Shown here piece after piece: positions 45,352-53,119 of a DNA stretch of 64,000 bases. Below the pieces are notes generated by a model. It had not been told where the DNA came from, did no database searches, and was given only the letters and a program-made list of their open reading frames with translations. The translations under genes and the position numbers were made by a program. The stretch is from Halomonas huangheensis (lineage in GTDB: Bacteria; Pseudomonadota; Gammaproteobacteria; Pseudomonadales; Halomonadaceae), in the NCBI RefSeq assembly GCF_001431725.1, contig NZ_CP013106.1, forward strand, positions 2,976,001-3,040,000. The letters are read 5' to 3'. Within the stretch, counting starts at the first letter, position 1. Each line of letters opens with the position of its first letter.

Positions 45352-46290
45352 ATGAGTCTTCACGAAACCCCAACCCGAGTCTCTGCATCCCGTGATTGCC
45401 CCGTTGTCGACGGGCGCCGTCAGATTCAGCACATCACCTCGCGAGAAGCCGATGTGGGTGGACTGCCGATTCATCGCGCCATACCCACCCGAGAGCGGCG
45501 CACCATCGGCGCCTGGTGTTTTCTCGACCATGCTGGCCCCAGCATCCTGCGCGAAAGCCAAGGGATGAAAGTCGGGCCACATCCGCATACCAGCCTACAG
45601 ACCTTTACCTGGATACTCGAAGGTGAGGTTCACCACCGCGACAGTCTCGGCAGCGATCAGGTAATTCGCCCCGGCGAGGTCAATCTGATGACCGCGGGAC
45701 ATGGCATCAGCCATACCGAAGTCAGCCTCGACAACTCTCCTCGCCTACATGCCGCCCAACTATGGATCGCCCTGCCCCACGCGCACCGTCATATAGAGCC
45801 GCGCTTCGATCACTACGCCGAACTGCCGCAATGGACACGCGACGGCGCTGATTTCACTTTGCTGATTGGCGAGTTCGAAGGGCGGCAAGCCGCCACCTTG
45901 AGCTTTTCGCCATTGGTTGGCATCGATGTTGTCGGCAGTGACAGCCGTATTACTCTGCCCTTGCGTGAGGATTTTGAATACGGACTGCTGGTGCTCGAAG
46001 GCAGCGCCAGCCTCGATGGCGATCCCTTCATCACCGATGAGCTGGGCTATCTGGGGATGGGGCGTCAGCAGCTTGAACTGCAACTGGCCACCGATAGCCG
46101 CGTCCTGCTGATCGGCGGCCAGCCATTGAAAGACAACATTCTGATGTGGTGGAACTTCGTCGGCCATAGCCGTGAGGAGATCATCGACGCCCAGCGCGAC
46201 TGGGAAGCCGCCAGCGAACGCTTCGGTAGCGTCCCCGGCTGGCAAGGTGCAAGACTGGAAGCCCCGCCGATTCCGTGGCAGAAGTCGTAG
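45352..46290 (+). CDS. pirin family protein (second copy)
   Basis: A 312-residue pirin-like bicupin, only distantly similar to the first copy. Metal ligands lie in KVGPHPHTSLQTFTWILEGEVHHRDSLG and NLMTAGHGISHTEVS. The C-terminal cupin lacks an obvious ligand set. I start at 45352, eight bases after GAGG; the ATG two codons earlier is too close to that site. It is followed within 30 bases by the FMN reductase gene. Confidence 0.9.
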   Translation: MSLHETPTRVSASRDCPVVDGRRQIQHITSREADVGGLPIHRAIPTRERRTIGAWCFLDHAGPSILRESQGMKVGPHPHTSLQTFTWILEGEVHHRDSLGSDQVIRPGEVNLMTAGHGISHTEVSLDNSPRLHAAQLWIALPHAHRHIEPRFDHYAELPQWTRDGADFTLLIGEFEGRQAATLSFSPLVGIDVVGSDSRITLPLREDFEYGLLVLEGSASLDGDPFITDELGYLGMGRQQLELQLATDSRVLLIGGQPLKDNILMWWNFVGHSREEIIDAQRDWEAASERFGSVPGWQGARLEAPPIPWQKS

Positions 46291-46320
46291 TTCAGTAGTC
46301 TCAACCAACAGGAGCATCGC

Positions 46321-46902
46321 ATGAGCCATACCCCTCGTATTCTGGTATTCGCCGGTAGTGCCCGCGAAGCCTCTTTCAACAAGCGCCTGGCGCAATTGAT
46401 GGCATCACGCATCGGGGCCCTGGGCGGCGAGGCCAACTTCATCGATCTGCGTGACTATCCGATGCCCCTCTACGATGGTGATAGTGAGGAAGCCGTGGGC
46501 CTACCCGAGAATGCCCGCCATCTCAAACGGCTATTCATGGAGCACGAGGGGCTCGCTATTGCCTCTCCTGAATACAATGGCTTCATTACGCCGTTGCTCA
46601 AGAACACCATCGATTGGGTATCGCGCCCGGATGGTGACACCAACGGCCTGCTTCCTTACCAGAACAAGGTCGCCGTGATCTGCGGCGCATCACCGGGAGG
46701 GTTGGGTGGCCTTCGTGCCCTGCCATTATTGCGCCAGCTACTCAGTAATATTGGCGTTACGGTGCTGCCTGATCAGTTGGCTGTGGGCGGGGCCGGTAAG
46801 GCCTTCGACGACCAGGGATTATTGGCCGATGCCGGTCAGGCGAAAACCCTTGATGGCATCTGCCAGCGGCTGATTGACACCCTGGAGCGCCAGCAAGGCT
46901 GA
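46321..46902 (+). CDS. NADPH-dependent FMN reductase family protein
   Basis: A 193-residue flavodoxin-like reductase. FMN phosphate loop FAGSAREASFNKRLA (about 12-26), SPEYNGFITPLLKNTIDW and GASPGGLGGLRALP define the family of chromate/azo/quinone reductases. A two-electron quinone-reducing role would fit pirin neighbours handling phenolics, but this is inference. AGGAG precedes the ATG. Last gene of the plus-strand cluster. Confidence 0.93.
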   Translation: MSHTPRILVFAGSAREASFNKRLAQLMASRIGALGGEANFIDLRDYPMPLYDGDSEEAVGLPENARHLKRLFMEHEGLAIASPEYNGFITPLLKNTIDWVSRPDGDTNGLLPYQNKVAVICGASPGGLGGLRALPLLRQLLSNIGVTVLPDQLAVGGAGKAFDDQGLLADAGQAKTLDGICQRLIDTLERQQG

Positions 46903-46929
46903 CCCCGCAAGACCGTAGTTCTCTTAACG

Positions 46930-46965
46930 AACAGCGCCCGTGATCGTAGGATCACGGGCGCTGTT
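46930..46965. terminator. bidirectional terminator
   Basis: A perfect 16-bp stem AACAGCGCCCGTGATC/GATCACGGGCGCTGTT with loop GTAG between the convergent FMN-reductase and SSS-symporter genes. Confidence 0.85.
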
Positions 46966-46985
46966 ATTGATGCTGCAAATGACCA

Positions 46986-48485
46986 TCAAGCTCCGGCTGG
47001 CTTGCCCTTGCTGCCCAACGGCACTTCCGGCACAGCTTCCATGCGCTTACGCTCCTCGGAAATCTTCTCCAGCGCCTGTTCATCGGTGAGTCTCGAAGCC
47101 GGTGTCAGCAGACTGACTACCACACCCGCCAGCGCAGACAGTACCACCGAGGGAATCGCCGGGTTGCCCCAGAATGTCTTCCAATCCGGCATCACATAGA
47201 GCATCACCAAAGACGTTACCGAAGCAACAACCAGCGATGCCATTGCTCCCTGCCAGTTGTAACGTGGCCAGAAGCGCCCCAGCATCCCACATACGAACAT
47301 GCCGGAAAGCACCGTAGACACCATGCTGGTGATGTACTTGATGACATTGTCCGAAGACAGCGCGAAGGCCAGCGCCAGACCAATGGTGAATACCAGCCCC
47401 AGTCGTGAGAAGCGAACCACATTGGCCGCCGAGGGCGCACGACCCTTGAACAGCACATAGACGTCGCGAATCAGGGTTGTGACACCAGCGATGGCGTCAC
47501 TACTGGCACTCGACATGGTGGCCGACAGGCCAGCGACGAGCAGCAGCAGGCCCAGCCACAGCGGCAGCACCTCAGTGGCCAGGTACGGGAAGGCAAAGTT
47601 GGTATTTTCCAACTCTGGGTTCAGCGCATAAGTGGCCATACCGATGATCGCCGGCACGATGGAAAACGCCATATACAGCACACCGGTCACCAGGAAGGAA
47701 CGGCGTACCGAACCGGCGGATGCACCGGAATAGATCCGCTGGCGGAAGGAAGGCGTGGCCAGCACCCCGACGGCGATGACTGCTGACAGAGAAATGGCGG
47801 GAATCAGTCCGATCTTGTCTATACCAAGGAAACTGAGTGCCGCCGGGTCAATCTGCTCGCTGATTGCGCCGAAGCCTCCGGCATCGAACACCGCGACTGC
47901 AGCCATCAGGAAGAAACCGATGAACAGCACAACCGCCTGCACAGTATCGGTCCATACCACGGCCATATAACCGCCGATCACACAGTAGACACCGAAGCCA
48001 AGCGCAACGATCAACTTGGCCTGCCATGCCGGAATATCCGCCATCCAAGCTAGATACAGGCCGCCACCGAGGATATGCGCGCCCAACCAGCCGATACAGG
48101 CGATGTAGATCAGCAGCGCTACAACGTTACGCACAATGCGATTGGCGCCAACGTAGTAGGACAGCTCCTCACTCATGGTCATGAAGCGCAAGCGACGTAC
48201 GCCGGAGAAACACACCGCCAGCAACAGCACGCCGATAGCGCCCCCGATACCGTAAAGCGCGCCCCCCCAGCCATTGGCATAACCGAAGCCGACCGCGCCC
48301 ATACTGGAGCCGGTACCGACCATGGTCGCCACCGTGGTACCGATGGTCAGGAAGATCGGGACTCCACGTCCCCCGAGAAGAAAGTCGTCACCCGTACCAC
48401 GATCGTTTCGCGAGACCCACCAACCGAAGAGGATCATGGCCACGATGTAGACAAAGAAAGTTACCAGGAAAAGATGACTGTTCAT
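46986..48485 (-). CDS. sodium:solute symporter (SSS family), probably for acylated or D-amino acids
   Basis: A 499-residue SSS permease with about 13 membrane helices (RNDRGTGDDFLLGGRGVPIF, GTGSSMGAVGFGYANGWGG, GYMAVVWTDTVQAVVLF, SATMSSASSDAIAGVTTL). The cargo cannot be read from the sequence. It is the last gene of the unit rpiR, deacylase, ridA, symporter, so it probably brings in the substrate of the deacylase. The 163-base gap after ridA holds a strong dyad that could reduce its expression relative to the enzymes. Confidence 0.9.
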   Translation of the reverse strand: MNSHLFLVTFFVYIVAMILFGWWVSRNDRGTGDDFLLGGRGVPIFLTIGTTVATMVGTGSSMGAVGFGYANGWGGALYGIGGAIGVLLLAVCFSGVRRLRFMTMSEELSYYVGANRIVRNVVALLIYIACIGWLGAHILGGGLYLAWMADIPAWQAKLIVALGFGVYCVIGGYMAVVWTDTVQAVVLFIGFFLMAAVAVFDAGGFGAISEQIDPAALSFLGIDKIGLIPAISLSAVIAVGVLATPSFRQRIYSGASAGSVRRSFLVTGVLYMAFSIVPAIIGMATYALNPELENTNFAFPYLATEVLPLWLGLLLLVAGLSATMSSASSDAIAGVTTLIRDVYVLFKGRAPSAANVVRFSRLGLVFTIGLALAFALSSDNVIKYITSMVSTVLSGMFVCGMLGRFWPRYNWQGAMASLVVASVTSLVMLYVMPDWKTFWGNPAIPSVVLSALAGVVVSLLTPASRLTDEQALEKISEERKRMEAVPEVPLGSKGKPAGA

Positions 48486-48554
48486 ACAGACCTCTTATAC
48501 TTGTCGTCCCGGTCGTTGCCGCGACCGGGCAGTAGACGTTTGCCGTTTGCTGTG

Positions 48555-48587
48555 CCTGGCGCCAGGTCCTTGCCGGGATCTGGCGCC
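48555..48587 (-). terminator. dyad between ridA and the symporter gene
   Basis: GGCGCCAG (48558-48565) and CTGGCGCC (48580-48587) pair with a 14-base spacer. The first arm lies within the 12-base palindrome CCTGGCGCCAGG. Possible attenuator. Confidence 0.45.
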
Positions 48588-48648
48588 CCCTACTGCTAGT
48601 CTTTCATCCAGTCGTATTTCTGCTTGCGGCCTGACGGCCTGGCCCGAC

Positions 48649-49041
48649 TCAGGCGCGGTCGGCGCGATAGCAGGTCAGATCAACCTCCACCTTGCAGTCG
48701 ACCACCAGGTCCTGAACGCTGCAGATACGTGCCGGCGGGTTATCCTGAAAGATCTCGGCGAAGACCTTGTTGAAGGACTGGAAGTAACGCGCATCGGTGA
48801 GTACCACGGTGACGTGCACCACATCCTCGACGCCGTACCCCGCCTCCCTGGCGATGGCGAAGCAGTTCTCGAACGCCAGACGAGACTGTTCGATGATGCC
48901 TCCTTCAACAACTTCACCATTGGTCATCGGCGTCTGTCCCGACACCTTCAGCCAACCACCGGCTTCCACTGCGCGGGAGAACGGCAGTCGCTGACCGCCA
49001 GTGCCTACACCGCCTTCTGCGCCATAACGTTTAATGCTCAT
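48649..49041 (-). CDS. RidA-family reactive intermediate deaminase
   Basis: A 130-residue RidA/YjgF/UK114 homologue (LPFSRAVEAGGWLKVSGQTP, NCFAIAREAGYGVEDVVHVTVVLTDARYF, NPPARICSVQDLVVDCKVEVDLTCYR). The Arg of PARICSV corresponds to the conserved Arg105 needed for imine hydrolysis. RidA proteins clear enamine and imine products of PLP dehydratases, which fits the D-amino-acid dehydratase-like gene nearby. The start overlaps the deacylase gene by 11 bases; the longer upstream frame is not credible. Confidence 0.92.
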   Translation of the reverse strand: MSIKRYGAEGGVGTGGQRLPFSRAVEAGGWLKVSGQTPMTNGEVVEGGIIEQSRLAFENCFAIAREAGYGVEDVVHVTVVLTDARYFQSFNKVFAEIFQDNPPARICSVQDLVVDCKVEVDLTCYRADRA

Positions 49042-50524
49042 GAGTGTTTTCCTTTCTATCGGGATGAGTTTGTGGCGTTGCTGCAAGGCGCTGTGAACGA
49101 CGCAACATGCGTCCGCCGCGCGCTTTGCGAGCCACACCATCGACATATGAAGTCACGCCATTGACAACCACGCGCACGATGCCCGCAGCCGGGGCAATCG
49201 GCGCATCAAAAGTGGCAGAGTCCTCAAGCGCTTCCAGATCGAACAACACCAGGTCAGCGAAAGCGCCCTGGCGAATTTCTCCACGGTCCTCGAGACCGAA
49301 GGTGGCAGCCGACAAGCCTGTCATCTTGCGCACAGCCTCGGGCAGTGGCATCAGTTCCAGGTCACGGCTGTAATGTGCCAACACCCGTGGGAATGCTCCC
49401 CACAAGCGCGGATGAGGGTGCGGATCATTGGGCAGGCCATCAGAGCCGACCATGGACAGCGGATGCGACAGCACCAGACGCATGTCGTCTTCGCTCATGT
49501 TGTGGTACACCGCGCCAGCCGGCTGCAGACGACGAGCGGCATCCATCAGAGACAGCTTCCAGTCGGCGGCGATATCTGCCAACGCGCGGCGCGCCTGCTC
49601 AGGGTGCGGCTTCGACCAGGTGATGGTGATGGCGATCTCGTCGGTTACCTGACCGAGATCCAGCGTCGAGGAACCGGCGGTATAGGGATAGCAGTCGCAG
49701 TGCACACGCTGCTGCTGTGCAGCGTCTTCGAGCTGCTTGAGCGCCCGCGGCGCCTGGCCCCAGTTTCCGGCCCCCGCACACTTGAGATGAGAGATGACCA
49801 ACGGAGCGCCAGCTTTGGAAGCGGTTGCAAAGGCCTCATCCATGGCCGCTGCCTGTCCAGCGAACTCATCGCGCAGATGGGTGGTATAGATGCCGCCGGC
49901 ATTGGCAACGGCTTCGGCCAGAGGCAGAACCTCAGTGTCCGGAGCATGAAAGGCATTGCGATATGCCAGCCCGGTGCTCAGCCCCAGGGCGCCATCGGCC
50001 AGCGCCTGCTCCAGCGCGACACGCATACCAGCCACTTCCTCGGCAGATGCCGGACGTTTGAAGTCATCCATCACCTGGCTACGCAGGCTGGTGTGGCCGA
50101 TCAAGGCCGCCACATTGACTGCCGGGCAGACCTTATCCACCGCGGTGGCATAATCGGCGAAGGTCGGCCAGGCGAAGTCAGCGACATCGCCCAGCAGGTT
50201 CATCGGGTCAGGCACTTCATCACGTAGCGTTACTGGCGATGCGCTGATACCACAATTACCGACAATCACCGTGGTCACACCCTGGCTGAGTTTAGGCAGC
50301 ATCTCGGGAGTACGGATCACGTTGGTGTCATCGTGGGTGTGCACATCGATGAAACCCGGCGTCAGTACCAGACCATGGGCTTCCACTACATCATCAGCAG
50401 TGTGGGCATCCAGCTCACCAAGCGCAGAAATTCTGTCGCCCTTCACAGCGACATCGATGACGACGGGCTCACTGCCCTTGCCATCCAGCACGGTGGCGCG
50501 ACGAATCAACAGGTCATGGTGCAT
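49031..50524 (-). CDS. N-acyl-D-amino-acid deacylase (D-aminoacylase)
   Basis: A 497-residue amidohydrolase-superfamily enzyme that releases D-amino acids from N-acyl derivatives. The family metal set is complete: His62 and His64 (VHTHDD), Cys91 (GNCGIS), His216 (TTHLRDE), His246 (ISHLKC) and Asp362 (GSDGLP). Whether D-Glu, D-Asp or neutral D-amino acids are preferred cannot be told. GGAG lies before 50524; the gene begins one base after the rpiR stop, so the two are tightly coupled. Confidence 0.92.
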   Translation of the reverse strand: MHHDLLIRRATVLDGKGSEPVVIDVAVKGDRISALGELDAHTADDVVEAHGLVLTPGFIDVHTHDDTNVIRTPEMLPKLSQGVTTVIVGNCGISASPVTLRDEVPDPMNLLGDVADFAWPTFADYATAVDKVCPAVNVAALIGHTSLRSQVMDDFKRPASAEEVAGMRVALEQALADGALGLSTGLAYRNAFHAPDTEVLPLAEAVANAGGIYTTHLRDEFAGQAAAMDEAFATASKAGAPLVISHLKCAGAGNWGQAPRALKQLEDAAQQQRVHCDCYPYTAGSSTLDLGQVTDEIAITITWSKPHPEQARRALADIAADWKLSLMDAARRLQPAGAVYHNMSEDDMRLVLSHPLSMVGSDGLPNDPHPHPRLWGAFPRVLAHYSRDLELMPLPEAVRKMTGLSAATFGLEDRGEIRQGAFADLVLFDLEALEDSATFDAPIAPAAGIVRVVVNGVTSYVDGVARKARGGRMLRRSQRLAATPQTHPDRKENTHEH

Positions 50525-50525
50525 A

Positions 50526-51389
50526 TCAGTCTCCAAGCGGCTGGCGATCATCACCGCCGCGATGATCGTCCAGCGTGATCTTCAGACGGCGCAGCTTGTC
50601 GCGAGCTCGGTCGCGGTGGCGCATGGCCAGCTCCAGCGCAAGCACGTCGATGGCAGCCATCAACGCATAGCGTGACGCTGAAGGATGGTGTATGAGGTCG
50701 GTTTCACGGGTCACGATCGGTAATGCCACGTCGGCATTGGCCGCCAGCGGCGAACCAATCGCAGTGATGGCAATCACCTGAGCGCCGTACTGGCGGGCGA
50801 TCCGAGCCGAATCGACCATTTCCGGGGTATAGCCCGAGACCGAGAGCACTACCACGACATCCTCGGGATCCAGTGTCGAAGCCACCATGCGTGGCAGCAG
50901 GCTCTGCGGGTACGCGCTCACCGCATAACCGAGGCGCACGAGGCGGAACTGGAATTCCTGACACATCACGCTGGAACCGCCACCACTGCCGAACACCAGA
51001 ATCTGGCGCGCGTTGTCGAGCCGTTCGACCGCACCCGCGATATCTGCCTGCAGCAGCAACTCTCGGTTGGTGGCCAGTGTCTGGGTCGCGATGTCGTAGA
51101 CCACCCCCGGACCATCCGAAGGGTCGGCATCCTGGATGAAGCGGCGCCCCGCAGCGAGCGCACGGGTCAATCGCAGTTTCAGGTCACGCACGTTGCTGCA
51201 ACCCACCGAGCGGGCGAAGCGAGTCACTGTCGCCTCACTGACTCCAGCACGCCGAGCGATATCAGTGATGCTGGCTTCGGTGAACAGGTCAATGTCCTCG
51301 AAAACCAGTTCCGCGACCTTGCGTTCGGACTCGCTCAACGAGCCAACACAGGCGGTAATCCGCGACAGGATGTCGATCTGCTGGCTCAC
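50526..51389 (-). CDS. MurR/RpiR-family regulator with SIS domain
   Basis: A 287-residue regulator. The N-terminal HTH_6 domain (1-75) contains ASITDIARRAGVSEATVTRFARSVGC. The SIS domain (about 125-255) contains ILVFGSGGGSSVMCQEFQFRLVRLGY and VVVLSVSGYTPEMVDSARIARQYGAQVIAIT, a fold that binds phosphosugars or related ligands. It heads the deacylase operon and is divergent from the D-amino-acid dehydratase-like gene, so it can govern both sides. Confidence 0.92.
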   Translation of the reverse strand: MSQQIDILSRITACVGSLSESERKVAELVFEDIDLFTEASITDIARRAGVSEATVTRFARSVGCSNVRDLKLRLTRALAAGRRFIQDADPSDGPGVVYDIATQTLATNRELLLQADIAGAVERLDNARQILVFGSGGGSSVMCQEFQFRLVRLGYAVSAYPQSLLPRMVASTLDPEDVVVVLSVSGYTPEMVDSARIARQYGAQVIAITAIGSPLAANADVALPIVTRETDLIHHPSASRYALMAAIDVLALELAMRHRDRARDKLRRLKITLDDHRGGDDRQPLGD

Positions 51390-51488
51390 GTGCCCTCCTC
51401 CCTCATCGTCTGGATGCCCTACCGAATCTGGTCCCTACCCTGCCCCCGGAACGGAGCTTCAACCTATAGGGTAGATACTGATAATCAC

Positions 51489-51506
51489 GTTATGGTAGTT
51501 TATAAC
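51489..51506. promoter_or_regulatory. operator-like dyad in the RpiR/dehydratase divergent region
   Basis: GTTAT-N8-ATAAC within an AT-rich patch 100-117 bases before the rpiR start. A reasonable binding site for the RpiR protein, but short. The 354-base region 51390-51743 contains no gene. Confidence 0.4.
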
Positions 51507-51607
51507 ATTCAGTCAACAAATCATGAAAATTTTCGACAAAAGTTCAAGGACAACACGTTAGGCAAGCATCGAGGGTTCAGCATTGCTCCTGGCCATGAGC
51601 ACCGGCA

Positions 51608-51649
51608 GGGCTCTGTTTTCGGGGCTCTGTTTTCGGGGCTCTGTTTTCA
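51608..51649. repeat. 14-bp tandem repeat, three copies
   Basis: GGGCTCTGTTTTCG at 51608-51621 and 51622-51635, with a copy ending CA at 51636-51649, then a decayed GGACTCTG. It lies in the leader region of the dehydratase-like gene. Confidence 0.92.
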
Positions 51650-51743
51650 GGACTCTGCCCTTCAGGTAGATGCTCGCCACCGGCCGCACTTTCAGCGGCA
51701 CCGAACTACCCTTTCTTCATCTCTCTATCTGCAGGTATTCGCC

Positions 51744-52967
51744 ATGGCACACGAAAGCGCTCGCATCGACTCCCGGGGTGGCCACAAGGGAACTCTCGAA
51801 AGCGGCAACAAACTGCTTGCAGACGTCAGTCTGCCAGCGGCGGTGATCAAGCAATCTCCGCTGGCTCACAACCTGGTCTGGATGCAGAAATTCGCCGAGA
51901 GCCATCGTGCCCATCTGGCACCGCACGGCAAGACCACCATGACGCCCGAGCTGTTTCGCCGTCAGTTGGAGGCTGGTGCCTGGGGGATCACCCTGGCCAC
52001 GCTGCCGCAGTGTCGTGCGGCTTTCGCCGCGGGTGTTGAGCGCCTGTTACTGGCCAATCAACTGGTCGGACGTGCCAACATGGCAATTGCCGCAGAGCTG
52101 GTGCGCGCCGGAGCCGAGCTGTACGTCACAGTGGACAGTGGTGAGAACGCCAAACAACTCGGTGAGTTCTTCGCCGCTGAAGGTCTTGCGCTACTGACAC
52201 TCGTCGAACTGGGGGTTGATGGTGGACGTACCGGCTGTCGCAGCGATGAAGATGTCCTCGCCCTGGCACGCCAGATTGCCGCGCACCCCGGCCTGAAACT
52301 GGCCGGCCTCGAAGGCTATGAAGGGGTCGTACACGGCGATGATCCCATCGCCGGTATCCGCGCCTATGCCCAACGTATGGTGACCAATGCTGAAGCGCTC
52401 GAGCGCGAGGGTCTGATCGGGGTGGATCAGCCGATCATTACGGCATCCGGATCCGCCTGGTACGACCTGATCGCCGAAGAGTTCCGCGATGGCGGTCTGG
52501 AAGATCGTTTTGCGCCGGTGCTACGCCCCGGTTGCTATGTGGTACATGATCACGGTATCTACCGCGAGGCGCAGCAAGGCGTTCTCTCTCGCCGCCCGGA
52601 CCTGCACGAGGGGCTGCGCCCAGCACTCGAAGTTTTCGCGCAGGTGCAATCACTGCCTGAGCCGGGCCTGGCGATCATCGCCCTCGGCAAGCGTGATATC
52701 GGTTATGACATGCCTCCGGAGGCACTGGCTCGCTATCGCGAAGGTGCCAGCAGCGATCAAGTATTGAGCGTCGAAGGCTGGAAGGTCGTCAAACAGATGG
52801 ATCAGCACACCTTCATCGAATTGCCGACAGGCGATCACGACACCCAGATCGGCGATATCGTCGCCTTCGGTGCCTCCCATCCTTGCATGACCTTCGATAA
52901 GTGGCGCCACCTGCACCTCGTCGATGATCAGTTGCAGGTCATCGACACCTGGACAACCAGCTTCTGA
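51744..52967 (+). CDS. PLP-dependent D-amino-acid dehydratase/aldolase-like enzyme (DSD1 / D-threonine aldolase family)
   Basis: A 407-residue fold-type III PLP enzyme. The alanine-racemase-like barrel holds the PLP lysine in LAPHGKTTMTPEL (Lys63). The C-terminal D-serine-dehydratase-like domain has the metal pair SHPC (His379 and Cys381). Relatives deaminate D-serine or D-threonine, or cleave D-3-hydroxy amino acids; the annotation amino acid deaminase is common. With a D-aminoacylase and RidA divergent to it, a D-amino-acid ammonia-lyase activity is the best guess. The frame is open to 51390, but that part spans the repeats. The ribosome-binding site is weak (CAGG). Confidence 0.88.
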   Translation: MAHESARIDSRGGHKGTLESGNKLLADVSLPAAVIKQSPLAHNLVWMQKFAESHRAHLAPHGKTTMTPELFRRQLEAGAWGITLATLPQCRAAFAAGVERLLLANQLVGRANMAIAAELVRAGAELYVTVDSGENAKQLGEFFAAEGLALLTLVELGVDGGRTGCRSDEDVLALARQIAAHPGLKLAGLEGYEGVVHGDDPIAGIRAYAQRMVTNAEALEREGLIGVDQPIITASGSAWYDLIAEEFRDGGLEDRFAPVLRPGCYVVHDHGIYREAQQGVLSRRPDLHEGLRPALEVFAQVQSLPEPGLAIIALGKRDIGYDMPPEALARYREGASSDQVLSVEGWKVVKQMDQHTFIELPTGDHDTQIGDIVAFGASHPCMTFDKWRHLHLVDDQLQVIDTWTTSF

Positions 52968-53038
52968 CCTACACCATGGCAGTCCAGCGTCACTGATGGA
53001 CTGAATGAATCAGGACTGGCAATGGGTCATGATCCACA

Positions 53039-53076
53039 AACGACATCACCCCGGCATATACCGGGGTGATGTCGTT
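53039..53076. terminator. bidirectional terminator
   Basis: A perfect 16-bp stem AACGACATCACCCCGG/CCGGGGTGATGTCGTT with loop CATATA between convergent genes. Confidence 0.88.
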
Positions 53077-53119
53077 GCCTGAGCGTTCAGGCAACCGAAG
53101 TAGCCATGATGATAAAAGC

